Counted from the first letter of the stretch, positions 34,199-46,300 are shown. The stretch is DNA of 64,000 nt from Hemerocallis citrina (GCA_017893485.1 CM030362.1:261692255-261756254), one strand, 5' to 3'. The notes: a model not told the origin generated them from the sequence alone. A program made the numbers and translations.

Positions 34199-37100
34199 AG
34201 GTGTTTGTTTGATTGTATACGTATGATTGATGTGAGGTGTGTTTACTGTTTGCGGGGCAGTTAGTGTGGATGGTTACATTCTTGACAATGCACGAGAATG
34301 AGACGGACCGATACTAGTACATGCACTAATTTTGAGTGCGATACGTATGCATATATGCAATTGTATGAAGCTACAAAGGGTATACTTTGCATACACTCAA
34401 ATCTAACCTCTCATGTCTCATTTAGGGCTTGATCAAGACCAAATAATTTCAGCCCAACTCCAACTCAAACCCAAGAGCTAAGACATGGTTTTGTGCAAAA
34501 CCACATAGCCTACCCCCCCTCCCCCCCCCCTCCTCTTTCCTGACTCCCCTTCTCATTAAAATCCCTTCTTTTCCCCTCCCAAGCTCTTGAATTTTCAGAA
34601 GAGAAAGAAATGAAAAAGAGAAAGAGAAGGAGAGAAAGAAAGGAGCCAAAGTGAAGAGGAGTTCTCAACTTGGAGTAGGTTCTTTGGAGGAACAAGCTCA
34701 AGGCAACCACCACCTCTCAAGCCAACTCAGGGTCGGAGTTCTCTAATCTTTTCTTGTTCATTCTTGATGATTTTCTTGCATGCATGAGTAGTGGTAGTTG
34801 AGAAATGGTTGATTTAAGAGTAGATTGTTAGTAATATGAAACTAGAACAGAAACCATGATCTGTATGTCATTTTCTAGATTTTTCCAAGAACAAACTATT
34901 TGGAATTTGATGATGAAACTTTCAAAGATTGATCTCATACATGTCTAGTAGATGCATGATTTATTTCAGAATTTTCTAACGATGTTTGATATTTTAATAA
35001 AATCTATTTTGTGGGCAGAGCGGTAAGGCAGGAACATGATCTGTTTACTGTGATAACTGAGCTTGTGGGAATTCTTATAATTAATTGGAACCTGATCTAT
35101 GGCTGAAATTTGTACCATATTTTCTTGCATGTATCTAGACTCTATGGTAAAATCATGAAATTATTTGGATAAAGTTTCATGCATGTTCAAAATTAATCAA
35201 TCAATAGTAGTCAAGACTGTAACTGAAGAACAGCAGGATTTTTATGCATGTTTGAAACAGATAGAACTCAAAGATTAATTGGAATTTGGATATGAATATT
35301 TTTGCATGTTGTTCACAATGATGTCTAGTTTCTGTAATGCAAACTTGGTGAATATTTGTTAAGCATATGATTTATGATGGATTTTTTAGCATGTACTGTG
35401 CTTAACTTAGTCAGAATAGACACCTTGATAAGATGATACATTTGAGGATCAGTAAGAGCAGATTTTGAGAAAGTATTCTGTTAGGGAATTGCAGTAGACA
35501 TCTAGAGCTTTCCAACAAGCCTTATTTGAGGAAATTCCTTTGAGTAGATCATTTGATATGATTTTCGTAAGACTGGTTAGATATCAGGTTTTGAGCTGAA
35601 GGCTCTGTTTGAGTAAGATTTAGTGTGTGATTCTGTACACCTGAGAGTAATGTCTGTTTTAGAGTAATCAAATAATATTATTTGGATTGGTGATCAACTA
35701 GGAAGTTGTAGAGGACATTCACACCTTTCCATAAAACCTGGATTGGTAGTATTCCGATGAGCAGGTAGGATCTTATGCTTGTGTTATCGGTAAGGTGTAG
35801 CCAGTGCAGGTTGAGGCTTGTGAGACCAATTTGTGGATTTTGATGACTAAATCTGAGGTGATGATCAACTAGAGAGTTGTAGCCCAGGTCTTTAACTTTC
35901 CAAATTGGGCTTGAACACCCAAATCTGAGTTGTATTATGGGAGTTATGATCTTTTTAAGTTTCAGGCAGAACACTATTAGTTGGGTTTAGTCATGGTTTT
36001 GGCTAAGTGTTGGTAGAACCATTCCCCTTGTGTACCTTAGAGTTGATAACTCGTTGTTTGGGGATGAATGATGTCTTTTGGCTAGTCTTCTTGGTGTGAC
36101 TTCTGTGGAGGTTTGTTGTGACTCGAGTTAGTCACTAGGGTAGGTTGATACCCTACGCCTATAGACCCTAGATATAAACTTCTACCAAGGCGTTGGACGT
36201 CTTAGTGGTGCCCTGAAGTTGCATTTCATGCCGGTTAAGGATGAACGCTGGCCATGGTAAGGGATGACTCCAAGCTAGCGGAGGTGGCGAGCGGGACTTG
36301 TGTCGCTAGGGCCAGTAGTCGTTGGGCAGAGTTAGGGTAGCAATCATCGTTTACTTGAGTGGTTAGAGTGAGTCTTGGATTAGAGAGATGTATTAGGGGT
36401 ATTGTACATTGCATTAGTAGTAGCAGACCATAGTCGGGTGTTATACTTTTCCTGTCGTAGGGATACAGTTTCGGTTCTTAGGTTTTGAGTTCTCGGTCTC
36501 ATATCTCGATCTGTTAATTCCCAAAGAGCCAGAGTAAGGAACGGGAGGTGCTTCTGTCGGATATTGGGATTTGATCCTCGAAGCAGTCATGTTCCTATGC
36601 ACATGGGTTTATTCTATCATTGACGTCATTAGGTGCATGACCTGTACCGAAAGGTTATTGGGTACATGGTTTCGTACCGGAAAGTTTTCACGGCTTTTTG
36701 AGTGAGGTCGTACATTGGTACTAAGTGGAAAACACGACCACCATTTAGGGACTGCAGTGCGGAACTAGACCGAATGACTGCAACCTCATCAGACACGGAA
36801 ATCTATTGGAAACAGGTTGAGTACAAGAGTAGGATGCATGGCGACGGTTTGAATCCCTGAATTGTAGAAAAAGACAGCTAGATTTGGGGACGTATGTAGT
36901 ATGGGATGCATTCGTTTCCAAAGTCTTGCTTGCATTAGCAGTAGGCATGTGATTGATGCATCTAGTTGTAGAATCGTGGCATATAACAACACTATAACCT
37001 GAATCCATTAACCCTTAGTTTGTCACTTCACTTTTCTCTTTTGCATAAAATTATGGTTGTGATTGTTAGCTTGGAGATCGTTGTTATTATCAGCATTGCA

Positions 37101-37381
37101 TCAGTCGAAGTACTGACGTTCCCACCTTGTAGGTATCCAGAGCCGATTCACAGGTACAGCAGAGCTCGAGATGATCCAAGCATCCAAGGGACATATTTAA
37201 GTGTTATTATATTATTGTAAATCTTGTAATTTTATTTGGATATTGTAACACTTGTAAATGTAACATTTATATGTAATAAAATTTTTAATTTTCCTATACT
37301 TTTCTGTGATTGTGGCTATTTTGAAGTTCGACTCCTGGAGTAGGGTCTTAGATTTCCAGTATGGAGATTTGGGGCGCTACA
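34120..37381 (+). repeat. 3' LTR of the Tekay element
   Basis: 3262 bp, with a single TA run near its start. It lacks the MITE and the palindrome seen in the 5' LTR. Confidence 0.92.
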
Positions 37382-37475
37382 TTATAGGAATTTTGAATAC
37401 AGCAACACTTATTATGAATCATCTATTCCAACACCGGATTTCGTGCCATCCACACAACCTAAGTATGATGATTAG

Positions 37476-37877
37476 ATACAGTGTATTTCTAATGTGTAAT
37501 GTACAACTGTAAAATACACGACAAATATTGTAATATGAATTAACATTAAGCTGTGTTTTATTGATGAGTCAAAGTTTAAATGAGAACTTTAATGCCAATT
37601 TTGCACCAGGGCTATTTTAGTAGTTTGCTCTCACATAGGATCCGATTAAACCTTTCGGATCATGTCATTATTTTTCCCATACGTAAATGGAAATCTTAAA
37701 AGGGGAGAGAATAACTTTTGGTCACATCCTATCATGTCACATCCTTTCATACAGTAACCATTTTGTCCCTACTCTCTTGTTTGTTACTTTTGATTTTGCC
37801 AAATGATGAATCAGATGTTGTTATATAATGTGACAAAATTCCTACCTGAATACCCAAACCAAATCACCACTTCTGAA
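37476..37877. other. Spacer between the PMD gene and the Harbinger transposase
   Basis: About 400 bp, AT-rich. It should contain the PMD 3' end and the transposase promoter. No inverted repeat separates the two genes, which supports both belonging to one element. Confidence 0.4.
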
Positions 37878-39153
37878 ATGGCTTCTACCAGCTATTCTTC
37901 AAATTCTTCTTCATCCGACGAGGAAAATGATATGCTTGCGATGATTATGAATCAACATATGAATATATTGTCATTAGCTGTTCAAGAAAATCAACATACA
38001 AACCACCGCTGGTATATTCGTTGGGAAAGAGAAGATGGTGATAAACGTCTTCACAGGGATTATTTTGCCGATAATCCTATTTACGGTGACAATCTATTTC
38101 GACGTCGTTTTTGTATGCACCGGAATTTATTTAATCGGATACTCCAAGCAACTGTAAGTTATGATCAATATTTTCTTCAATGTCATGATGCAACAAAAGC
38201 ATTTGGCTTATCCTCACATCAAAAAATTACTACCGCAATACGTTGTTTGGCATATGGAACTTTTGCCGATGCAGTTGACGAGTACGTACGTATTAGTGAA
38301 TATACAGTCCTGAAGACATTGTGTCGATTATGTGTGGCAATTGTTAACATACTTGGCCTACAATATATGAGACATCCAACGGAGAATGATGTGGAGAGGC
38401 TATTAACAGAAAATTCATATAGGCATTTTCCAGAAATGTTAGGGAGTACTGATTGCATGCATTGAGCATGGAAAATTGTCTGGCAGCCTGGCATGGTAAA
38501 TACACCGATCACGTTTATGAACCCACTATCGTTCTTGAAGCAGTGGCATCTTACGATCTATGGTTTTGGTATTCATTTTTTGGAATGCCTGGGTGCAATA
38601 ATGATTTTAACGTACTTAACCGTTCTCCACTATTCAACAGCATTCTCGATGGTTGTGCACCACCGGCTGAATTTGTGATTAACAATCATGTGTACAACAT
38701 GGGGTACTATTTAGCTGATGGTATATACCTCCCATTGGCGACTATAGTAAAGACTTACTCAGTCCCAGATACATCGATAAAGAAGAAATTTTCCAGATGC
38801 AAGAGGCTGCACGAAAGGATGTTGAACGCGCCTTCGGGGTATTACAGGCACGATTTGCTATAGTTAAAGGTCCAGCCAGACTTTGGGATGCTGACATTCT
38901 CTCATATATTATGAAAACGTGTATCATATTACACAATATGATTGTTGAGGATGAAAGGGAAGATGGGATTGGTGAATATGTATACGACCAACATGCTGAC
39001 ACGACCTTCATCATACCTAATATGTCTGGTCTAACTGAGCGTGCAGCTCGAACGGCACATACTGTACAACTGCATGACAGACAAATGCATCATGTACTTC
39101 ATCTTGATTTGGTTGAACATATTTGGAACGCATATGGAGATGATGAAGATTAA
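37878..39153 (+). pseudogene. PIF/Harbinger transposase (DDE_Tnp_4 family), broken
   Basis: The likely start is MASTSYSSNSSSSDEEND at 37878. N-terminal part: RWYIRWEREDGDKRLHRDYF and a helix-turn-helix-like region (SSHQKITTAIRCLAYGTFAD, VLKTLCRLCVAIV). Catalytic residues are recognisable: first D in GSTDCMH (38453), second D in CNNDFNVL, E in KDVERAFGVLQARFA (about 38820). Typical family phrases are VLEAVASYDLWFWYSFFGMP, NMGYYLADGIYLP and IILHNMIVEDERE. It would cut and paste the element in the nucleus. Damage: TGA at 38463-38465 where the family has Trp, a one-base deletion just after it (gcatggaaaattgt) and another one-base deletion near 38795. Only three lesions, so decay is moderate. Confidence 0.93.
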
Positions 39154-39455
39154 GCGAAGATGTGTAGTCAGGTTATGGGTTGTGTTATTTGGGTTGCATT
39201 ATTTTCATAAATCTAGCTCTGTTAGTGTTTATGATATGCTTTTCAAATCATTATATTAATGTTATATTATTTCAATTCGGGAAATCGTTTACTTTTGTTT
39301 CAATTTTTTTCCATCTTCATATTACAACATAATAAAATATAACATCTTACTAATAACCATGAAATACAAGACAACTACATATATTCCCAATTAAAAACAA
39401 AAACATATTTTTAGAAGAAGATACAAGAACGGATAACTAATAATGAAATACTAGT

Positions 39456-40363
39456 TTATCCTGGATGGTAGCCTCTTTTATGCATGATTTCATTATGTCG
39501 ACACAGAAAATAATAACGTTGAGTTTCAGGTAAGCTACTCAAATCCATACATATTATACGATCTTCCTCCATTCTTTCTTTCAATTCGAAATCTTTTTGT
39601 TTCATCTCTAGCCTCTTTTCCTGCATCTCTTATAAAAAGAGTTAAAAATTTTCGTCTCTTTAACCATTGCAGAAACATCGGCGGCTTCGGCAGTTCGCTT
39701 CCCTTTTTTCTTTGCTTCTTTCCTACCAGGTGGTCGAGAAAGTGGCGTAGGTGCATTGAGATCAACTGGTATATTTGAATCCTAGTCTACGTTTGTGGGT
39801 GAACATGTTGAACTACCACCTTCGTCGGATTGAGTATTTGGGACTGATTCGAAAACATGAGTTGTACGTGTGGAAAATTTAGGTTGATCTTTCAGAATTT
39901 CATAAATCTCTTCAAATTTTGAAAGGCTTCCCAGCTATTTGTATGTATTCCATTCGCGCGTCGTGTACCTATCATAATTAATAAATGTTGATGATAATTA
40001 AGTAAACGGAATTTATTTTAATAAACGATACATACTAAATTAATGAACTTCATTATAAACTAAACACACCTCATCCGCGTCCGTAGTACCGCTGGCCACT
40101 CTATTTGTCACACTGCTCAACTTCACAATGTACAAAGCTACTTCCTTTGACATAGTAGAGAATCAACTGGAAAGAGAACCAGCTGTTCTATCTGTTGTAG
40201 TGCCTAACAGATTGACAAATTTGAGATAAATTTGATCCCGAAATTGGGTCCCAGTTTGATCGCTACCGATCAATGGATCTTAGATGATAGCAACCCAACC
40301 TTGAGCCAAAATAATATCTTCAAACACGGAGTATGCCCGGCCTCTAATTAGACGATTAGCCAT
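39456..40363 (-). pseudogene. Harbinger ORF1, Myb/SANT-like DNA-binding protein, broken
   Basis: Minus strand, two exons. Exon 1 (40363-40070) starts MANRLIRGRAYSVFEDIILA and continues QGWVAII-stop-DPLIGSDQTG and FRDQIYLKFVNLLGTTTD, the trihelix/Myb-like pattern of PIF/Harbinger ORF1. Donor GTGTGT; the acceptor is probably near 39968. Exon 2 includes EWNTYK, FEEIYEILKDQPKFS, a linker IPVDLNAPTPLSRPPGRKEA with KKKGKR (nuclear-localisation-like), and a coiled C-terminus MKQKDFELKERMEEDR ending ETQRYYFLCRHNEIMHKRGY and HPG. The protein normally partners the transposase and recruits it to the ends. Damage: TAA and TGA in exon 1, TAG twice in exon 2 and a frameshift near 39620. Tail-to-tail with the transposase gene. 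Confidence 0.82.
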
Positions 40364-40704
40364 GAAATCAAATTAAAACAATAATATGGAAATAGGGAAA
40401 TTGAGATAGAGAGAGCCAAATTGAGACTATTGGGTTTTTTTTTTTTTCCGCTACAAAATGAGAACAGAGACTAAGTGGGATTTCTTGTTCTTTGTTTGAG
40501 CTGTGGAATGAGGAGAACAGAGAGTGAGAGGGAATGAGAAGAACAGAGGGTGAGTGGGTTGATTATTTATAGGAGAATATTTGTTCTAGCCGTTGTGCTG
40601 CATTTAAGAAAAAAATAGCCGTTGGAAAATCAGAATATTAACGTTGAGAGAGTGTAACGGTATATCAGTAATTCCATAATTTAAGCTTAAAAAAAATTAT
40701 TGGG

Positions 40705-40925
40705 AGGGACGGTAGATTATCCCCTGTCCCAACATATATATATATATATTAAAATGGACGGTACATTGTTTACCGTCCAGCGCTTTTTTCATTTATTTAT
40801 CGGTAGGACGGGAAATTATTTCCAGTCGCTCAATGTGTCAGGAAAAAAAGTATAGGGACGATGTATTATTTCCCGTCCGAGCTCTCCGACGAAAGATAAT
40901 TTTTCTTCCGATCAGTCAGGCGATA
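40705..40925. repeat. Right subterminal palindrome array of the Harbinger element
   Basis: Five palindromic units: gggacggtagattatcccct (40707), atggacggtacattgtttac with cgtccag (40753), taggacgggaaattatttcc (40804), gggacgatgtattatttccc (40856) and cgacgaaagataatttttct (40888). Same motif class as the left array at 18800-19150. Confidence 0.8.
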
Positions 40926-41072
40926 AATCATCTACCGTTAGCTATATTTTGGCAATTGCCATTTCATCTCCCAAATATAGCCAGCGACTGTTCATTCGTA
41001 ACCCAAATTTTGGGTAAATGGCCAACAACTACAGCACAATTTTCCCAATTTTGGAAATTTTGGCAAAATGGC

Positions 41073-41090
41073 CAACGACTACAGATGCTC
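41073..41090 (-). repeat. Right terminal inverted repeat of the Harbinger element
   Basis: The reverse complement starts GAGCATCTGTAGTCGTTG, and TSD TTA follows at 41091-41093. Additional gccaacgactacag and gccaacaactacag copies just inside (41019-41080) form a short direct repeat. Confidence 0.9.
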
Positions 41091-42420
41091 TTACCCTCAA
41101 TTTTGTTGTTCCTTAATTTCCCCCCATGTTTAACTCGCTATTTCTGGATAAAACACATTAATATTCAAGTTGAAGTTTTATAAATGAGTTTCATTATCTA
41201 CTATTGTCTCGTCTGGTTTAGATGGCATACTATAAGGCTGGGGGTGCGCATCGATCAGTATCCAACCTAATATGGACCATCCACCACCGATCCAAAGAAG
41301 ATTGGTTTTTTAATTTTCTCATCTGCAACCGATCTGAACCTTAATTGGATCGGTTTTCATCCAAGCCGATTAAGCTCGATTTGAATTGGATTGGATGGTC
41401 GGTTTGGCGTGCTACTTTTCACCTTCAACATCATTCATAATTTTGTTGAAATTTAAAAGATCAACTTCAATCAAACTTAAGAAACAACCTTCTATTTATT
41501 ATTCAGAAATGAATTTAAAATGAAGATTCATAAAACCACAAGTTGTTAATGAATTTTGCACTAATTGTTTGAGATGATGACGTTTAAGTTGGTGATATAA
41601 ACTGCTTTTTCACTTGCATACTTCTGTAATCTTAGTTTATTATCATAAAAGAAACATCAATAACCATAGCTAATTGAATTTTAGGTACAATAAAAAAAGA
41701 TTTACAAAACAATTTCTGCTTGACTTGATTAAAGTAACTACTAAATGTTACATCAACTTTATTATTCTATTTAGCTGGGCCACACTGTAAATCAAGCATT
41801 TCTCAACAACATAACAAACAAGGTTATGGAGAATCAAAACATAGGTAGAGCAACTGCTCGGTTTGTATTAAAGAAATTAAGGAAGAGAAATGACTATTTG
41901 TATATTCAAGAAATTAAAGGAGAACCGGATTTTTTTGGACTTATAAATAGAGGTACGGTCGGTTCAGTTTCATCGGTTATTTGAAAGCCCTATCTAACAA
42001 CCGAACCGGTCCAGTTGGTTATTGAAGATCAAGAACCGGGCCAACCCAAACCCCCAATTGGTTCGGTTAAAACTGGTCGGTTCGGATTGGATTGGTTCAG
42101 TTCAGATTTGTCAGTTAGGATAATAGTTGTCCACCCCTATTATAGGCAGTAGATATAACATCTTAATTTCACATTTGCAAGTTTTTTTAGGAAAATGTGA
42201 ACATCAGGGCATGTGCCTTATCATCATCATTGGTTTGAAGTTTTCGAGTAGTGCAAGGGAGTAGATGTTATGTGGTGGATGCTTGATTTTGAGCCTGAGA
42301 ATTTGACCCGGACGAAGACCATACACTCATTCTATCTTGTGGGGTTTTATGTACTAGTATTGGTATTTCTGTAGTTTGTGGTTCATTGTAGTGTTCCATT
42401 AGTTATTGACTTATTGTTAC
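41091..42420. other. Intergenic stretch with a putative TIR element
   Basis: From about 41236 (ctataaggctgggggtgcgc) to 42148 (ttgtccacccctattatagg) the ends are imperfect inverted repeats, and the inside is rich in cggttcggttcag-like words, as in hAT-like noncoding elements of plants. At 42205-42345 a plus frame (YHHHWFEVFE, one stop, GVDVMWWMLDFEPENLT) might be an exon remnant; it is not recognised. Confidence 0.35.
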
Positions 42421-42700
42421 TGTTAGATATATAAATATATTCTCAATATAATAGAATATTATTGTGTATAATGTTCTATGGGACAACACATGCAAAGCAC
42501 GTGTTACTTGTTAGTTATTGAACCGGGTTAAGTGGGCATAAAGCCCAGTACCTAAAAACCAGTTTAATCCCATATATACTGGTCTTGTGGTAGTGCCTGA
42601 GATTATTCTAATTCTGATAATCAAGGTATAATATCTCAAGCAGTAGGGATATTAACCATTACCCTAATTTCTATTATTATAATCTCTTTAATATCTAACA
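42421..42700 (+). repeat. 5' LTR of the decayed copia element (280 bp)
   Basis: Begins TGTTAGATATATAAATATAT, ends CTTTAATATCTAACA. It contains a palindrome-rich gcaaagcacgtgttac and a TATA-like ccatatatactgg. Confidence 0.93.
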
Positions 42701-43300
42701 TTCTTGAGATATTAGTCTTTTAACTTGGGATTAAGATAGAAGTCTGTAATCGTGGATCGAAACCAACTCCGGCGTCAACTCCTACCGTGGGTGTCGCCTT
42801 CGCCATCGTTGTTGCTGTCACAGGTGCCTCCGCAGGTGCTGCCGCATGCCATCAATCTCTGCCTCCTTCTTCTCCCATCGCCTCCTTCTCCAGATCGAGC
42901 GAAGTCAGAGAAGAAGGGAATAGTTCAGATCTCATTTTTTTTGGGACACGTGTCTTGATCTGTGTGGGATCTGGTGTATGGTGTTCGGAGTACAGGATCA
43001 GATCTAAAATTCAACTCAGATCCTATTCTGTTGGCCTTTTCTGATTGGATCTAGCATTGGTACTTGGTGTTTTGTTGAGAGTACGTGATCTATTACAGCA
43101 ATATTCAGATTCAAATCCAACCCTCAACTAAAACTAGATCTGCGTCAAGATTCGGTCCACTCTAAACTCTAGTTATTTTTATATTTTATTGTCTATTAAG
43201 CAGTTTTACTAAAAAACCCCTCTCTTTACTGAAATTACATAAGTAATAATTATTCAGAAAGAACCCTCTATTTTTGGAATTTATTGTTTATTCCGTTGCG
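42701..43300 (+). other. Leader region of the decayed copia element
   Basis: Untranslated leader with a GC-rich part (42760-42960: ccatcgttgttgctgtcaca, tcgcctccttctccagatcg). It has no convincing ORF and no standard primer binding site. Confidence 0.5.
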
Positions 43301-46300
43301 ATGGAAAAACATAATCGTCCGTATGAGGTTATTAAATTAGAGGGATTCAGTAGTGCCGAATTTAATAGTTGGAAGAGGAAAGCCCAATACGTGATGAAAT
43401 TCATGAACATTTTTTGTACGTGTCAAACAACTTATGATGAATGTGTTAAAGATGTTGATGATGCAACTTGGGTGACTGATGAGGACTTGTGTAGAGAATT
43501 TATGTTGAACAACATATCAGATCGTCTTGCATATGTGTATATGAAATATGAAACAACAAAGGAGATATGAGACAACTTGCTAGATGAGTTTAAGAAGGAG
43601 GAGAAGGTCTCAAAAGCACATTTGGTGGATAAATTCATCGCATTTGACTTCAAAGAGAAGAAAGCGATTCTCCCTCTGGTAAAAAATATTGAAAATCTAG
43701 TAGGAAACTAAAATCTGAAAATATCACTGTGTGTGATGAGTTTCTTGCTGGTGCTATAATTTACAAATAGCTTGCTTCGTGGCTATCTTTTAAGACTGAG
43801 ATGTATAGGTTGCCTGAACAGATTAAACTTGCACATATTAAACATTGTATTAAGGTTGAAGATGAGACTAGAACTATGATGAATTTAGAATTTGTTAATA
43901 AATAACTCTCAACTGCAAATGTATTAACCAATTCTAAACGCGTTCCTAAGTTTAAGAAGAACAAGTTTAATAATAAGGGTGTACCAACTAAACTAGAAGT
44001 CACGAAGAAAATTGTTAAAAAGAAATGAAAGTGCTACAACTGTAGAAAGTGGGGTCACCATGCCTCTGAGTGCAGTCTACTCAAAAAGGAACAACCTAAC
44101 ATGAAAAAGGTGAACTTGTTAGAGGGTACAACTGAGCTCACCAACTTTCTTTGTGTTGTTGGTGATGTTAAGGCCAATACCTCTGCTAGTTGGTTGTTGG
44201 ATTCGGGAGCCACCTGCCATGCATGCAATAATGAAGGCCTGTTATCTGATCTAAAAAATACAAATGAGTCTGTGTCAATGGCGAATGGAGAATCAGTGAA
44301 GGCACTTTAGACTGGGACGACGAATCTCAGTCTTTCCTCAGGTAAAACATAATTTTGCGTAATGTTAAATATATATCTGCTCTAGCAAAAACATTGATAT
44401 CTATTATTTTACTAAATCATGCTGGTATGGTAATTACTATGATTAGTGGTAAACCTATTCTGTCTGTTAATTATTTATATTTTGACTGTGCTTATTTGGT
44501 TAATGGCATGTACAGACTTAGTTTAGCAGATGAAGTAATCAACAATGTTAGTTCCAAATTGTGTAGTCCATGTTCATGGCATAATAGGCTGGGATATGTG
44601 AACTATGTTAAAATTCTTACTATTGCTAAAACTTTTAACTTGCCTATTGACACATCCATAAAAAGTCACAAATGTGAAGTGTGTGCTCAACCAAAATTAA
44701 CTAGAAAACTTTTTTGTACTGTTTCTAGGTATACACAACTACTTGAGCTGATACATTCTGACATTTGTGATTTCAAGAGTTTTGTTACACAAGGAGGTCG
44801 GTAGTATTTAATCACCTATATATATGATTACTCTAGGTATTGTCACATTTATTTGTTAAAAACTAAGAATGATGCACTAGAGAAATTCAAAGAATTTAAA
44901 GACCATATTGAGAATCAGTTCAGATTAAAAGATTTAGATTAGATAGAGGTGGATAATATGTCTCGTTGGGATTCAGAGAATTTTGTAACTCTCATGGAAT
45001 CATAGCTGAAACTACAGCACCCTACTCCCCACAGTCAAAAGACATTGCCGAAAGAAAGAATCGAACACTCACCGAGATATTGAATTTCATGTTATTAAAT
45101 GCTGGGTTACCTTCATATTTTTGGGGTGAGGCTATATTGACTGCTAACAATATTTTGATTATGTTACCAAACTCTAAGCTATCTACTATATCATATGAAC
45201 TATGGTATAAACACACACCTAACTTTGATAAAATAAAAACTTGGGGATGTATTGCATTTGTTAGAATACCTAACCCTAGAATGCCTAAAGTAGGACATCG
45301 AACAATACGTGTGTGTACTTGAGTAGTGAAGTTGATAGTGCTGCAGACAGAATTTTAGATCTATCTCTTAACCGAGTAATAGAATCTAGAGATGTGGAAT
45401 TCTTTGAAGATATGTTCATCAAAGATAAAGACATCACATTATCTGGGCATGCAGACATAGGAAATGATTCACAACAGGAATCTAGATACAGTTTGACTGA
45501 CACTAAATCTTCATAAGGTGTTGAGCTAAGAAGACTTTCCACTAGAGATAAAACACCTAGAACCTATGGTGATGACTTTGTGACCTATGCACTGACAGCT
45601 AACCCTATTAGTGTTAAGGAAGCTCTAAGGTCTAGAGATGGTTTTCTTTGAAAAGAAGAAATTGATGATGAAATGGTATCTTTATTGCAGAATAACACTT
45701 GGGAATTAGTTAATTTGCCAATAGGGGCTAAAACTACAAGAAGCCAGTGGGTTTTGAAGAAGAAACTTAATCATGATGGAAATGTAGATAAGTATAAAGC
45801 ACGTTTAGTAGCTAAAGGTTATACTCAACAATGTGGGGTGGAATTTTGATGTTTACTCACCTGTATGTCACATCGCTACAATAAGGATTCTTCTAGCCAT
45901 ATAATCTATTGAAAAATTTGCTATTCATCAAATGGATGTTAAGACTGCTTTTCTAAATGGTGATCTCAATGAAGAAATTTATATGGAACGACCTAAGATT
46001 TTGTACTTAAAGGTTCAGAATATAAAGTTTGCAAATTAATAAAATGTTTAACAAGCATCTAAACTATGGCATGAAAAATTTGACAAGACAATAAAGAGCT
46101 TAGGTTTTGAATCTAGTAATTCTGACAAATGCCTTTATTATTGTGATGAATCAAATAAAATTGCCACTATTTACTTGTATATTGATGATATACTTGTTGT
46201 TGGAAGTGACCACTCTATTGTAATAGAAGTTAAAACTATGCTATCCAATCAATTCAACATGAAAGACCAAGGTGTTGTGGACACCATATTAGGCATGATA

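Larger units (their letters stand above)
25097..37381 (+). mobile_element. Full-length Tekay/Del-lineage Ty3/gypsy chromovirus, decayed
   Basis: Element of 12,285 bp with LTRs at 25097-28782 and 34120-37381 (both start TGTAATACCCC and end GGCGCTACA). The PBS is TGGTATCAGAGC, and the order is gag, protease, RT, RNase H, integrase, with a chromodomain-like end (GILDHQDKVLRNKVIPMVK), as in Tekay. The presumed TSD is ttgca on the left and ttata on the right, two transitions apart. The LTRs differ at many positions and the genes have over ten stops and several frameshifts, so the insertion is old. It lies in the last exon region of the PMD gene. Confidence 0.92.
23085..37475 (+). pseudogene. Plant mobile domain (PMD) gene inside the Harbinger element, split by Tekay
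   Basis: Multi-exon PMD gene. Exon pieces: about 23085-23933, 24013-24156, 24195-24318, 24411-24854, 24930-25096, then 37387-37475 beyond the inserted Tekay element; most junctions have GT/AG. The PMD core is plain: EALVERWWDITHTFHLPCCE, LDWAMLIGLSIGLGDQPP, WLEALEDLTKIGTFDWGSQA and LALLYMSLDSCF, later VFLFCEQ, DVWYLGDRCYRQLTE and PPIGASHLVQPVTQRIYDKY. PMD proteins such as Arabidopsis MAIN and MAIL1 are nuclear and act in transposon silencing and genome stability; the role of transposon-borne copies is unknown. Damage: a frameshift in the T-run near 23735, a TAG near 23211, a TAA near 24087 and the Tekay insertion. The last exon reads YRNFEYSNTYYESSIPTPDF and ends at TAG 37473-37475. Confidence 0.8.
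18686..41090 (+). mobile_element. PIF/Harbinger transposon with nested retrotransposons
   Basis: The left end GAGCATCTGTAGTCGTCG and the right end (reverse complement GAGCATCTGTAGTCGTTGG) form the terminal inverted repeats. The 3-bp TSD TTA lies at 18683-18685 and 41091-41093, as expected for PIF/Harbinger. Removing the solo LTR (with TSD) and the Tekay element leaves about 6.4 kb, which holds a PMD gene and a transposase on the plus strand and a Myb/SANT-like ORF1 on the minus strand. Transposase plus ORF1 are the standard gene pair of autonomous PIF/Harbinger elements; the PMD gene is extra. All three genes are now broken. Confidence 0.9.

Noticed and set aside
34449..34713. Ser/Phe- and Gly/Arg-rich minus frames in the Tekay 3' LTR
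   Set aside because: Low-complexity LTR sequence, disrupted at the corresponding place in the 5' LTR.
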